Positions 16,625 through 25,207 of a stretch of DNA of 64,000 bases are shown here, piece after piece. Every line of letters begins with the position of its first letter. The stretch's first letter is position 1. The stretch comes from Microbacterium sp. Its GTDB lineage: Bacteria; Actinomycetota; Actinomycetes; Actinomycetales; Microbacteriaceae. The position numbers and the translations under genes were made by a program. The DNA lies in assembly GCA_003248655.1 (NCBI GenBank), contig QFPM01000006.1, positions 62,001 to 126,000 of the forward strand. The letters are read 5' to 3'. The notes beneath the pieces are model-generated. The model did not search any database and was not told where the DNA came from. It saw only the letters and a list, made by a program, of their open reading frames with translations.

Positions 16625-16924
16625 ATGGCCGACGAGGCTCCGCGCCAGTTCGAGATCGACGTGCCGGCCGATGTGGTCCGCGGCAGCTACGCCGACTTCG
16701 CGAACGTGTGGCACACCCCCGACGTCTTCGTGATGGACTTCGTCGCGCTCGCGCGGCCTCCGCAGTCGACCTCGGATGCCGAGGGCAACCCGGTCACCCT
16801 GGTGCCGGGCCAGGTCGTCCAGCGGGTGCGGATCCCGCCGCAGCAGGTGTTCGAGCTCGCCAAGGCGCTGACGCAGCAGCTGGAGTTCTGGGAGCAGGAG
16901 ACCGGCCGCCGCACCGGCGGCTGA
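16625..16924 (+). CDS. DUF3467 domain protein
   Basis: A 99-residue protein with the DUF3467 pattern: YADFANVWHTPDVFVMDFVAL early, then VVQRVRIPPQQVFELAKAL. The family is small and of unknown function. GAGGGGG lies just before the ATG, and TAGACT (16594-16599) is a plausible -10 element with a short leader. It is convergent with upp. Confidence 0.8.
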   Translation: MADEAPRQFEIDVPADVVRGSYADFANVWHTPDVFVMDFVALARPPQSTSDAEGNPVTLVPGQVVQRVRIPPQQVFELAKALTQQLEFWEQETGRRTGG

Positions 16925-16945
16925 GCGCGGCCGGCGCCCGGGCGG

Positions 16946-17578
16946 CTACACCGTGCCGTAAAGCCTGTCCCCGGCATCCCCGAGGCCGGGGACGATGTAG
17001 CCGCGCTCGTTGAGCCGCTCGTCGAGCGCGCCGAGGACGAGCGTCACGTCGCGACCGCCGACCTGCTCCTCGATCTTCGCGACGCCCTCGGGGGCGCCGA
17101 GAATGCAGATCGCGGTGACATCCTGCGCGCCGCGCGCAAACAGGAAGTCGATCGCCGCGCCGAGCGACCCGCCGGTCGCGAGCATGGGGTCGAGCACGAA
17201 GCACTGCCGGTCGCTCAGGTCGTTCGGAAGCCGCTCGGCATACGTGTACGGCTGCAGGGTCTCCTCGTTGCGGGCCATGCCGAGAAAGCCGACCTCCGCC
17301 GTGGGCAGGAGCTTCACCATGCCTTCGAGCATCCCGAGGCCCGCCCGCAGGATCGGCACGACAAGAGGCCGCGGTTCGCTGATGTGGACGCCGGTCGTCG
17401 CGGTCACAGGCGTCGTGATCGCGACCTCCTCGACACGCACGTTCCGCGTCGCCTCGTAGGCGAGCAGAGTCACGAGCTCTTCGGTGAGCTGACGGAACAC
17501 CGGCGACGGCGTCTCGCGATCGCGCAGCACCGTGAGCTTGTGGGTGATGAGAGGGTGGTCGGCAACGTGCACGCGCAT
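16946..17578 (-). CDS. upp: Uracil phosphoribosyltransferase
   Basis: A 210-residue enzyme that converts uracil and PRPP to UMP in pyrimidine salvage. It starts [16 protein letters not shown]. The PRPP-binding motif [16 protein letters not shown] (about residues 129-144) and the uracil-binding [12 protein letters not shown] region near the C-terminus are intact. TAGGCT (17586-17591, complement) lies seven bases before the ATG and uses the TAG stop of the upstream SseB-like gene, so upp likely has its own leaderless promoter besides any read-through from the cassette. Confidence 0.96.
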   Translation of the reverse strand: MRVHVADHPLITHKLTVLRDRETPSPVFRQLTEELVTLLAYEATRNVRVEEVAITTPVTATTGVHISEPRPLVVPILRAGLGMLEGMVKLLPTAEVGFLGMARNEETLQPYTYAERLPNDLSDRQCFVLDPMLATGGSLGAAIDFLFARGAQDVTAICILGAPEGVAKIEEQVGGRDVTLVLGALDERLNERGYIVPGLGDAGDRLYGTV

Positions 17579-17588
17579 GGCAGTCAGC

Positions 17589-18656
17589 CTACGCGTCCGG
17601 GGCAAGCTCCCACGCGGCGGCGAGCACGATGGCATCGGCCAACTGCTGGACGTCGGTGAACTGGTCGACGTGCGGGGTCGAGAAGCTGACGAGGCAGAGG
17701 CCCCTCCCGTCCGGGAACTGCAGCCAGTAGTCGATGATCCCCACGGGCGCGAGCGCCAGCTCCGCAGGCCCGATCCGCCGGTGCGTCCACCGCAGCAGCG
17801 GACCAGCGGCGGTGGCAGCCTCGACGAGCTGATCCTGCGGGCCGAGGTCCGCCTGCACGCGCGCGCGCATCGCGGCGAGATGCCCGCCTTCGGGAGCAGG
17901 GCCGAGCTCTTGCCAATACGTCGTGACCGCGACGGATGCCGCGGCATCCGCGGTGCGCCTCGTGAGATACACCATCGATCTGCCGCCCGCCGCCGCGGCG
18001 GTCCGCGCCGACTGGCGCAGCCACGCGGTCAGCTGGCCGCGCAGAACCGGCGCCTGTGGGATGCCCGCCAGTTGGGCTTCGACGAGCGTCTTCGTATCTG
18101 CGTCGATGGACGCCGGGCTCGTGAGGTCGATCCGGGCCCAGTCCGCGCCGAGGAAGAGGTCGAGCCCCGTGACCCGCTCGCCGTCGCGCAGCCCGTGCTC
18201 CTGACCCTGTTCCTCGGTGATCCATCGCACGTCGTCATCACCGGGCTGCGGCTCGAGACTCGCGCGCACATCCTCGGGCGACGCGTTCACGGGGTGCGGG
18301 CCCGCCGTGTCGAACACGACGCGGCGCAGGATCGGCCCGTACGCGTCGAGGAGGGCGATCAGGCTCGTGCCGCGCTGGAGGGCGAACTCGCCGGCATCCG
18401 TGTTCGATCCGATCCACGCCGCGAAGCTCTGCGACGAGGAGAACAGGTGCAGCTCCCATCGGCGCTCGCCGTCGGCATCCTCTGCCGCGACGACGCGGGT
18501 CTGCGTCTCGCCCTCGGGTCCTCGCATGAGCGGCACCACGACGAAGTCCTGGCGCAGCGCCCGCCCGACCGCCGCGGGATCCATCGCCGCGAGCGCCGCG
18601 GCGAGCCGCTCGGATCCGACGTCAGCGGCGGGGGCGGAGGGGATGGACTCAGGCAT
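17589..18656 (-). CDS. SseB N-terminal-domain protein
   Basis: A 355-residue protein with two SseB-like repeats. The first spans roughly residues 15-130, with FVVVPLMRG and [17 protein letters not shown]. The C-terminal half resembles an SseB C-terminal region. SseB-like proteins are common beside WXG100 genes in actinobacteria, but their role there is not established. The start at 18656 is chosen by family alignment. It overlaps the preceding gene by eight bases, so the two are coupled. It is the last of four cassette genes. Confidence 0.7.
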   Translation of the reverse strand: MPESIPSAPAADVGSERLAAALAAMDPAAVGRALRQDFVVVPLMRGPEGETQTRVVAAEDADGERRWELHLFSSSQSFAAWIGSNTDAGEFALQRGTSLIALLDAYGPILRRVVFDTAGPHPVNASPEDVRASLEPQPGDDDVRWITEEQGQEHGLRDGERVTGLDLFLGADWARIDLTSPASIDADTKTLVEAQLAGIPQAPVLRGQLTAWLRQSARTAAAAGGRSMVYLTRRTADAAASVAVTTYWQELGPAPEGGHLAAMRARVQADLGPQDQLVEAATAAGPLLRWTHRRIGPAELALAPVGIIDYWLQFPDGRGLCLVSFSTPHVDQFTDVQQLADAIVLAAAWELAPDA

Positions 18657-18966
18657 AGCTGAACTCGATCTCCGCGCGTTGGCGGAAGCGCGCCCCGAGC
18701 GGCGCGCCCGGGGCGGGGAGGTCGGCATCTGCTGAGGCGTCGACGTCGTAGAGAAGCCCCATACCCCACCGGCGACCGCGCACGTCGGTTGCGAGCCGGG
18801 TCTGGATGTAGCCGTAGCGCGTCTCGCCCTCGCTCTTGTAGGCGACGAGCGCGCCCGGGCTGTGCAGCGGGTCGCCGGATGCCCGCACGATCATCCCCTC
18901 GAAGGGCGGAGGACTGTTGCTCAGGATGAGCGGGAGGGTGAACTCCTCGTCGGAGACGCGCGTCAC
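18649..18966 (-). CDS. Hypothetical protein of the type VII-like cassette
   Basis: A 105-residue soluble protein (first residues MTRVSDEEFTLPLILSNSPP), with no signal peptide, membrane segment or recognised motif. Its position, coupled by a 4-base overlap (ATGA) to the gene for a large WXG-like protein, suggests a cognate immunity protein, chaperone or accessory factor. This is inference from gene order only. It overlaps the SseB-like gene by eight bases. Confidence 0.7.
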   Translation of the reverse strand: MTRVSDEEFTLPLILSNSPPPFEGMIVRASGDPLHSPGALVAYKSEGETRYGYIQTRLATDVRGRRWGMGLLYDVDASADADLPAPGAPLGARFRQRAEIEFSYA

Positions 18967-20300
18967 GGCAGCCTCCAGGCGACGTCATCGATGAGCGAGA
19001 GTCCCTTCGCCGGCAGGTCGCCGCCGACGATGATGTACTCCGGAGCACCCCCGGGCATGCCGTTGAGCGGCAGCGCATGCCGCTGCAGCACGACGGAGCC
19101 GAGGTCGTCGACCGAGGCGCTCACGAGGCGCTCGGCGGAGTTGACATCGGGAAGACCCAGGGCGCTGCGCGTGCTCGAGAAGGTTTCGGGGGCGCGCGAC
19201 GACCACGATGCTCCGGTCTGGAGGGCTTCGTCGCCGTAGAGGCGGAACACCTCGTCACCCTTCGCCAGGTCGCTGACCGGCGTCGCCCACAGGCGCTCGG
19301 ACTCGGCGAGCTGCTGCGGGCGCAGCCGCAGGGCCTGGCGCACCGTCAGCTGCTCGAAGGCTTCCGTTCCCCCGCGCGCCGCGACTTCCGCGGCAGCTTG
19401 TGCGTTGATGCGGCCGGCCATCGCGAGGTTTCCGAGGACGCGGGCGGCGCCGCCCAGACCGACCACGGCGAGGGCCGCGCCGATGATGCTGACGATCGCC
19501 TCACCCCAGCTGCGATCACCGGTCGAGGCCAGCACGATGTTGCCGATCGCGTTGATGACAGCGGCGATGCCCGCGACGAGAAGGAGCGCCGCCGCGAGAG
19601 CCTGGCCGATGACCGGAATCCACGAGACGACGAGAGCGAGGATGCCGGCGATCGCGGCGATCGTCCCGGCGATGTCGGTGATCGCCGACAGCACGTCCTT
19701 GCCCCAATCGTCCCACCACGAGTCGTTCAGGTCGTCGCCGCTCGTGGTGTTCTCGATGTCGTCCCGGGCGGTCTCGGCGGCGCGGTCGCGGCGGCGCGCG
19801 GCATCCAGGATGTCCTGATGCGCCGCACCCGCGGTGGCGCTCGCATGCCGGGCATCCGTTCCGGCGCTGTCGGCGAGCGTCTCGTACCGGAGGGCGTCGG
19901 CGGGGTCAGTCGCATCTTCCGACAGACGGAGGTAGCGGCGCCGCTCCTGCTGGGCGTCGGCGGCGTCGCCCTGCGCGGCCTGCGCTCGTTGCAGAGCGGC
20001 CAGCGAGTCGTCCTGCGCGCCGGCGAGGGCCGCCGAGTAGGTCACGAGCGCGTTCCCCGTCGCACGGTAGCGCGCCTCGGCCTTGGCGATGTCGTCGGCG
20101 ACGGTGCGCGCCGTCTCGCCCAGCGCGTCGATCGCCTCGGAGACGGTGCTGTCGAGGTCGAGCGTACGCAGCCCCCGCGCGGTGCTGTCGATCGTGCGCG
20201 CGATGTCGAGGTAGCTCTGACCGCCGCGGCGGACGAGGTCCGGGTCGCCGGGGACGGGGTCGGAGCCGAACCCCGCGGCCGACCAGTCGGCGGGCCTCAT
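18963..20300 (-). CDS. Large WXG-like protein, possible type VII-secreted effector
   Basis: A 445-residue protein. Residues 1-200 are predicted helical, rich in Ala, Asp and Arg, like the helical N-terminus of type VII-secreted proteins. Two to three hydrophobic segments lie near residues 210-290. The last 110 residues form a separate domain ending in YIIVGGDLPAKGLSLIDD. No known toxin motif is recognised in the tail. It overlaps both neighbours by four bases, so the cassette is one transcription unit. It could equally be a membrane-anchored surface protein. Confidence 0.65.
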   Translation of the reverse strand: MRPADWSAAGFGSDPVPGDPDLVRRGGQSYLDIARTIDSTARGLRTLDLDSTVSEAIDALGETARTVADDIAKAEARYRATGNALVTYSAALAGAQDDSLAALQRAQAAQGDAADAQQERRRYLRLSEDATDPADALRYETLADSAGTDARHASATAGAAHQDILDAARRRDRAAETARDDIENTTSGDDLNDSWWDDWGKDVLSAITDIAGTIAAIAGILALVVSWIPVIGQALAAALLLVAGIAAVINAIGNIVLASTGDRSWGEAIVSIIGAALAVVGLGGAARVLGNLAMAGRINAQAAAEVAARGGTEAFEQLTVRQALRLRPQQLAESERLWATPVSDLAKGDEVFRLYGDEALQTGASWSSRAPETFSSTRSALGLPDVNSAERLVSASVDDLGSVVLQRHALPLNGMPGGAPEYIIVGGDLPAKGLSLIDDVAWRLP

Positions 20301-20629
20301 CGCGCCACCTGGTGGCCGCCAGCGGATGCCGCGGGCGGGGCCGTCGAGGTGCCGTCCATCGCGGCGGCGAGCTCCTGATCGGCCTGCTCGAAGGTGTCGG
20401 CGATAGCGGTCGTGGCCTCGCCCAGGCCCGTGATCGACTCGGTCATGTCGCTGCGGGTGTCATCCCACGAGTGCGCGAAGGAGCGCACGGCGTCGGCGAG
20501 GCCGTCATGACCCGTGGCCTCCGCGATCTGATCGCTGCGCACGTTGGCGTTCTCGAACTCGTGCGCGATGCGCGCGAGCCCGGTGCCGACGGCGCGCACG
20601 CGCTCGGTGTCGATTCGCAGATCGGACAT
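20297..20629 (-). CDS. WXG100-like (ESAT-6 family) small protein
   Basis: A 110-residue two-helix protein starting MSDLRIDTERVRAVGTGLARI, with the central turn SFAHSWDDTRSD where the WXG motif would lie (here W-D-D). The tail is Ala/Pro/Thr-rich. Size and pattern fit ESAT-6/WXG100 secretion partners of type VII systems. AGGAGG precedes the ATG. It is the first gene of the cassette, and no secretion machinery (EccC, EccD) lies in the window, so export would depend on a locus elsewhere. Confidence 0.75.
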   Translation of the reverse strand: MSDLRIDTERVRAVGTGLARIAHEFENANVRSDQIAEATGHDGLADAVRSFAHSWDDTRSDMTESITGLGEATTAIADTFEQADQELAAAMDGTSTAPPAASAGGHQVAR

Positions 20630-20715
20630 GTCCCCTCCTCGGCTTCGAGCCTACGCGGCTTCGCGCGTGACGCCGATGGGGAGGACTCCCCATGCCCGCG
20701 CCGTACGCTGGGGGC

Positions 20716-21183
20716 GTGACCCTGCACGCTCCGCTCGCCGACGACGCGGCAATGACCCGCGCGCTCGTGCTCGCCGAGGTGGCGTCGGCCGCCGGCGAGA
20801 TCCCCGTCGGGGCGGTCGTGACGGATGCCGGCGGAGCCGTCATCGGCGAGGGCCGGAACCTGCGCGAGGCGACCGGTGACCCGACCGCCCACGCCGAGAT
20901 CGTCGCGCTCCGCGCGGCCGCCGCGACGACCGGCTCGTGGAACCTCGAGGGCTGTACCCTCACGGTGACGCTCGAGCCGTGCGTCATGTGCGCGGGGGCG
21001 ATTCTGCAGGCGCACGTCGGCCGGGTCGTGTTCGGCGCGTGGGATGACAAGGCCGGCGCGGCGGGGTCGGTCTACGACCTCTTGCGCGACCGTCGCCTGC
21101 CCGTGCGCGCGGAGGTTGTCGGCGGCATCCGCGAGCCCGAGGCGCGGGCTCTACTGCGGGAGTTCTTCGACGCGCGCCGCTGA
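20716..21183 (+). CDS. tadA: tRNA adenosine(34) deaminase / cytosine deaminase-like
   Basis: A 155-residue zinc deaminase. The family makes inosine at the wobble position of tRNA-Arg(ACG). Catalytic HAEIVAL and the zinc motif PCVMCAGAI are intact. Length fits TadA. The GTG at 20716 is chosen because TACGCT (20704-20709) lies six bases upstream; an ATG at 20692 would overlap that promoter. The gene diverges from the type VII-like cassette. Confidence 0.93.
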   Translation: MTLHAPLADDAAMTRALVLAEVASAAGEIPVGAVVTDAGGAVIGEGRNLREATGDPTAHAEIVALRAAAATTGSWNLEGCTLTVTLEPCVMCAGAILQAHVGRVVFGAWDDKAGAAGSVYDLLRDRRLPVRAEVVGGIREPEARALLREFFDARR

Positions 21184-21201
21184 CGGGCCGGCGCCGGCGC
21201 C

Positions 21202-22314
21202 TCAGTCAGACGAGCTCAGGATGATCGTCTCGGTCGGCGGTGCGGGGTAGGCGGGGCGGCCGAGGTAGCCGATGACGCCGAGGAGCGCGCGGCGTACCTC
21301 GGCCGGGCTCTCGAGGTGCGGCGAGTGTCCGACGCCCTCGAGTTCGAGCTCGGTGACCTCGCCACCCGCGGCGCGATACGCATCGAGCACGTCGCGCGTC
21401 TGCGACACCATCAGCTGCGCCGGTGCGACCCCCTCGCCCGGCCACCCCGGGATGACCCCGAGTGCGCCGAGCTGGTTGAGGTCGAAGAACGAGGCATCCG
21501 ACACGATGGCATCCGCCGACCCGTGCACCCACAGGATCGGGGGCTTCACCTCGAGATCGACGATGCCGCTCGTGTCGAAGTAGCGAGGCGCCATCGTGTT
21601 GAGCACGCCGGTCGTGCCCGCCCCGAAGCCCGGCCAGTTCTCGCTCGGCACGCCATCGCCGGGGTAGTTGCCCTCGGCGGTCGAAGTCGTGTTCATCGAC
21701 TCGACCCAGATGTCCTCGTGCTCGCTCGCATACCCCGGTGCGACGTACCCGGTGCGGAAGACGGTGCGCGGCGACGTGGGCGAGTCGGCTGTCATATCGC
21801 GGTCCGTGAGCCGCTGCACAAAGTCGGGGTTCGCGCCGCCGCCCCCGCATCCCGCGTCGTCGTCGGTGAGCCGCGAACCGTCGCGGCGCGTGCCGCCGAA
21901 GCCATAGGGAGAGACGGGAGCCTGCAGCGTGAGCGAGAGCACGGGGTGATCGAGCGCGTACTGCATCACGACGCCGCCGCCCATCGACCAGCCGACGAGG
22001 TGTGCGGTCTCGAGCCCCAGCGCGGTGAGGGTCGCGTAGACGTCGTCGCTGAAATCGCGCAGACCGCGGGTCGCGTCGACGGGCAGGCTCTCGGTGCCGC
22101 CGAAGCCGCGCAAGTCGATCGCGATGACCCGCAGCTCGCTCGGCAGATCCTGCATGAGCTCCTGCCAGAACAGGGCCGACGAGACGTTGCCGTGCACCAG
22201 CACGACGGTCTGATCGGGGGTCGCCCCCGGGTCGTCACCGACTCGCTCCAGAATGTTCACCGTGAGGCGATCAGTGTCGATGAGCCGCGCGGAAATGCCT
22301 TCCAAGAGGGTCAT
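21202..22314 (-). CDS. Alpha/beta hydrolase
   Basis: A 370-residue alpha/beta hydrolase. The oxyanion region VVLVHGNVSSALFW, nucleophile elbow GWSMGGG and late His in GVGHSPH are present. An insertion of about 100 residues after the nucleophile, containing a Cys and Gly-rich loop, is longer than in typical family members. No signal peptide is seen. The substrate is unknown. TAGGAT (22321-22326, complement) lies six bases before the ATG. It diverges from proC. Confidence 0.85.
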   Translation of the reverse strand: MTLLEGISARLIDTDRLTVNILERVGDDPGATPDQTVVLVHGNVSSALFWQELMQDLPSELRVIAIDLRGFGGTESLPVDATRGLRDFSDDVYATLTALGLETAHLVGWSMGGGVVMQYALDHPVLSLTLQAPVSPYGFGGTRRDGSRLTDDDAGCGGGGANPDFVQRLTDRDMTADSPTSPRTVFRTGYVAPGYASEHEDIWVESMNTTSTAEGNYPGDGVPSENWPGFGAGTTGVLNTMAPRYFDTSGIVDLEVKPPILWVHGSADAIVSDASFFDLNQLGALGVIPGWPGEGVAPAQLMVSQTRDVLDAYRAAGGEVTELELEGVGHSPHLESPAEVRRALLGVIGYLGRPAYPAPPTETIILSSSD

Positions 22315-22387
22315 ATCGGCATCCTAGTGCGGGCACCGGCGGTCTCTCCAGGGCGCCCGGCCGAGGGTTCGCTCCTAGGATGGACGC

Positions 22388-23221
22388 ATGCCCCAGACCC
22401 TCCCGTCCATCGCGATCCTCGGTGCCGGTTCGATGGGCGGTGCGATCCTGCAGGGCCTCGTCCGGTCCGGACGCGCCCCGCGGGTGAGCGTCACCAACCG
22501 CACCGCGGCGAAGGCCGCAGAGCTGGTCGGGCTCGCGGGCGTGACGAGTCTCGCGCTCGCCGACGACCCGGAGGCGAACGTCACGGCGGCATCCGGCGCC
22601 GACATCGTGCTCATCGGCGTGAAGCCGGTCATGGTGCCGGATCTTCTCCGCGAGATCGCGCCGGCGCTGCGGCCCGGAACGATCGTCGTGAGCCTCGCCG
22701 CCGGCGTCACGACCGAGACGTTCGAGTCGATCGTCGGTGAGGGGGTGTCCGTCATCCGCGCGATGCCGAACACCCCGGCCGTCGTCGGCAAGGCCGTCAC
22801 GGGGATCGCGCGTGGCTCCGCGGCATCCGATGCCGACCTCGCCCTCGTGCGCGACCTCTTCGAGACCTGCGGCGTCGTGATCGAGGTTCCCGAGGAGCAG
22901 ATCGACGCGCTCTCGACGATCTCGGGCTCCGGTCCGGCGTACGTCTTCCTGCTGATCGAAGACCTCACCGAGGCGGCGCGCGGCAAGGGATTCTCGGATG
23001 CCGACGCGCACCTCATGGCCGAGCAGACCTTCATCGGCGCCGCCGCGCTGCTGGATGCCACGGGCGAGGACCCCGGTGAGCTCCGCCGCCGCGTCACGAG
23101 CCCGAAGGGCACGACCGAGCGCGCGATCGCGGTCCTGCAGGGTGCGCGCCTGGACGGCGTCTTCGCCGAGGCGACCGACGCCGCCCTCGCCCGCGCGCGC
23201 GAGCTCGCCTCCGGCGCGTAG
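22388..23221 (+). CDS. proC: Pyrroline-5-carboxylate reductase
   Basis: A 277-residue NAD(P)H enzyme for the last step of proline synthesis. The Rossmann motif AILGAGSMGGAI starts at residue 9, and the C-terminal helical part has SGSGPAYVFLLIEDL and TSPKGTTE. All conserved regions are present. TAGGAT (22376-22381) lies six bases before the ATG. Repeat array B begins 23 bases after the stop. Confidence 0.96.
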   Translation: MPQTLPSIAILGAGSMGGAILQGLVRSGRAPRVSVTNRTAAKAAELVGLAGVTSLALADDPEANVTAASGADIVLIGVKPVMVPDLLREIAPALRPGTIVVSLAAGVTTETFESIVGEGVSVIRAMPNTPAVVGKAVTGIARGSAASDADLALVRDLFETCGVVIEVPEEQIDALSTISGSGPAYVFLLIEDLTEAARGKGFSDADAHLMAEQTFIGAAALLDATGEDPGELRRRVTSPKGTTERAIAVLQGARLDGVFAEATDAALARARELASGA

Positions 23222-23243
23222 CCCGCCGCGCGCCCGCGCGCCG

Positions 23244-23330
23244 CGAGAAACCACTACTTCCCGCGAGAAACCACTCCGCGCCTGAGAAACCATGGCGCAA
23301 CGGGTTTCTCAGCATCCGGATGGTTTCTCA
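23244..23330. repeat. Modular TGAGAAACCA repeat array B (F-F-F-R-R)
   Basis: Five units start at 23244, 23264, 23283, 23302 and 23321, spaced 20, 19, 19 and 19 nt. The first three are forward and the last two reverse, the same layout and spacing as array C. The last unit, read on the minus strand, is TGAGAAACCA, and its TGA (23330-23328) is the stop codon of the AbiEi-like gene. It lies between convergent genes. Confidence 0.9.
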
Positions 23331-24314
23331 CGCGGGCGGGCGCCGTAGCAGCCGGGGCGCGCGGTGCAGGGAGGCGAGCCGCGCGCGATCGGGCGCACGG
23401 ATCACGCGAACGGATGCCTGGGTGAGCGCCCGGCACATCGGTTCGACGCGTACCGCGTCGGCATAGTCCCACGGCGCGAAGCCGTGCCCGTGCCGGCGGA
23501 GCCGGTCTTCGCGCCGCTTCTCGTTCCGAAGGTGCCGCTCGGCCGCGGCGGCGTCGCCGAGATCGTACTTGCCCCAACCGTCGCTTTCGCCCACAGCCCC
23601 GGCGCGCGGGAAGAAGAAGTCCGAGCGGTCTTCGTTCCCCTCGTAGTGAAACGTCCGCTGCAGTTCCGGGGTCTCGAACCCGCTCCACTCGATGACGGCC
23701 CGGCTCACTGACTCACCGGGTGACTCGGCGCGAGGATCGGCGCGATCGAGCGCCCACGTCAGTCCTCGACTGCCGCGGCGGTCGGCGCGATCGGAGGCGA
23801 GCTCGCGTAGGACGGCGAGCGACGCGGACCCACCCTGGACTGGCGATACCGCGGCATCCACCACCGCAAGTGCCTGCGCAGGCGGCAATGCCCGCATCAG
23901 ATCGACCACCGTGTCGGCCAGGGACGTCACCGCAACGCCGTCCACCTCGGCGACCTCGCGGGCATCCTCGCTCGTGTGCACGCAGACGTCGCCGAAGCGA
24001 CGGGATGCTGCACGGTCGGGGTCGTACACGTGGATGTCACGGCACTCGCCGAAGAGCGGGATGCCGTGGAAGACCGCTGCCGGCTCGAGACCCAGGATCG
24101 CACCCGGATGCGCGAGCACGAACGCGTGCACGCGCGCGGCGTAACGCTCCCACGGCGCGAGCGCGGCGACGGCGCGGGCATCCGCGTACACGCCGTGCCG
24201 GATGCGGATGTAGCCCGGATCGGGCAGACGGATGCCGCGGGCACGCCCCTCGGCCGAGGTGATCAGCGGGACGGGCGAGCGGGTGGCGGCGCGGGTGGAC
24301 AGAAGCAACGGCAT
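23328..24314 (-). CDS. AbiEi-like protein with Vsr-like C-terminal domain
   Basis: A 328-residue protein. The N-terminal part (GYIRIRHGVYADARAVAAL, about residues 38-56) resembles the AbiEi antitoxin winged helix. The last 120 residues resemble the Vsr/DUF559 endonuclease-like fold (AESPGESVSRAVIEWSG, then DRSDFFFP and EKRREDRLRRHG). Such proteins are frequent orphans in Microbacteriaceae; whether they are antitoxins or nucleases is unknown. No AbiEii toxin gene is adjacent. Repeats B and C flank the gene on both sides, and array B supplies its stop codon. The start at 24314 is a best choice; a strong ribosome site is not visible. Confidence 0.7.
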   Translation of the reverse strand: MPLLLSTRAATRSPVPLITSAEGRARGIRLPDPGYIRIRHGVYADARAVAALAPWERYAARVHAFVLAHPGAILGLEPAAVFHGIPLFGECRDIHVYDPDRAASRRFGDVCVHTSEDAREVAEVDGVAVTSLADTVVDLMRALPPAQALAVVDAAVSPVQGGSASLAVLRELASDRADRRGSRGLTWALDRADPRAESPGESVSRAVIEWSGFETPELQRTFHYEGNEDRSDFFFPRAGAVGESDGWGKYDLGDAAAAERHLRNEKRREDRLRRHGHGFAPWDYADAVRVEPMCRALTQASVRVIRAPDRARLASLHRAPRLLRRPPA

Positions 24315-24417
24315 CCGCTGATCATCGTGGGCCGCAGCCGCTCGTGGGCCGCCTGTGCCCGGATCGGTGGACAGTTTCGCCGATTCGCGCGTTGTGGAGG
24401 AGGCTGCGCGCGAGACA

Positions 24418-24504
24418 CGAGAAACCACGCGGCGGCGTGAGACATCACTCGCGCCCCGAGAAACCACGGCACCCGCGGTTTCTCAGGCGGCAAGTGGTTT
24501 CTCG
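24418..24504. repeat. Modular TGAGAAACCA repeat array C (F-F-F-R-R)
   Basis: Five units start at 24418, 24438, 24457, 24476 and 24495, spaced 20, 19, 19 and 19 nt, with three forward and two reverse, matching array B base for base in layout. The second unit is degenerate (TGAGACATCA). It lies between the trkA stop and the start of the AbiEi-like gene, 100 bases upstream of that start. Confidence 0.88.
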
Positions 24505-24535
24505 GCGAGACCGTGAGTCGGCGGACGCGCCCGGG

Positions 24536-25207
24536 TCAGCGATCGAGCGAGGCGAAGCGCTCGATGTCGCTGTTCGTGCCCGAGACGATGATCAGGTCGT
24601 GGTTCGTCACGATCGTGTCGGCCTCCGCGTAGCGGAACGGCTTGCCGGGGCTTTTCACCCCTACGACGGTGACGTTGTACTTCGAACGGACGCCGGATTC
24701 GTTCAGGCCCGTGCCGCGGATGAACTTCGGCGGGTACATCTTCGCGAGCACGAAGTCGTCGTCGAAGCGGATGAAGTCGAGCATGCGCCCCGACACGAGG
24801 TGCGCGACGCGCTCGCCGGCCTCGCGCTCGGGGTAGATGACGTGGTTCGCGCCGACGCGCGCGAGGATCTTGCCGTGGCTCTGCGACACGGCTTTCGCCC
24901 AGATCTGCGGCACTTTCAGGTCGACGAGGTTCGCCGTGATGAGAACGGATGCCTCGATCGAGGACCCGACCGCGACGACCGCGACCTGGAAGTCCTGCGC
25001 GCCGATCTGCTTGAGCGCGTCGATGTTCTTGGCATCCGCCTGGACGGTGTGGGTGACGCGCTCCGACCACTTCTGGACGAGATCGAGGTTCTCGTCGATC
25101 GCGAGCACCTCGCGGTCGAGGCGGTCGAGTTCGCCGGCGCAGGCGGCGCCGAAGCGGCCGAGGCCGATCACGAGGACGGGAGCATCGCTCCGCAGCTGCT
25201 CAACCAA
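24536..25207 (-). CDS. trkA: Potassium uptake regulator TrkA (KtrA type)
   Basis: A 223-residue cytoplasmic protein that binds nucleotide and gates the TrkH channel. The RCK-N Rossmann motif VIGLGRFGAACAGELDRL begins near residue 12, with the acidic DEN that contacts ribose at residues 37-39, and an RCK-C domain follows from about residue 140. It lies downstream of trkH and overlaps it by eight bases. Length fits the KtrA-type single-unit form. Confidence 0.93.
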   Translation of the reverse strand: MVEQLRSDAPVLVIGLGRFGAACAGELDRLDREVLAIDENLDLVQKWSERVTHTVQADAKNIDALKQIGAQDFQVAVVAVGSSIEASVLITANLVDLKVPQIWAKAVSQSHGKILARVGANHVIYPEREAGERVAHLVSGRMLDFIRFDDDFVLAKMYPPKFIRGTGLNESGVRSKYNVTVVGVKSPGKPFRYAEADTIVTNHDLIIVSGTNSDIERFASLDR

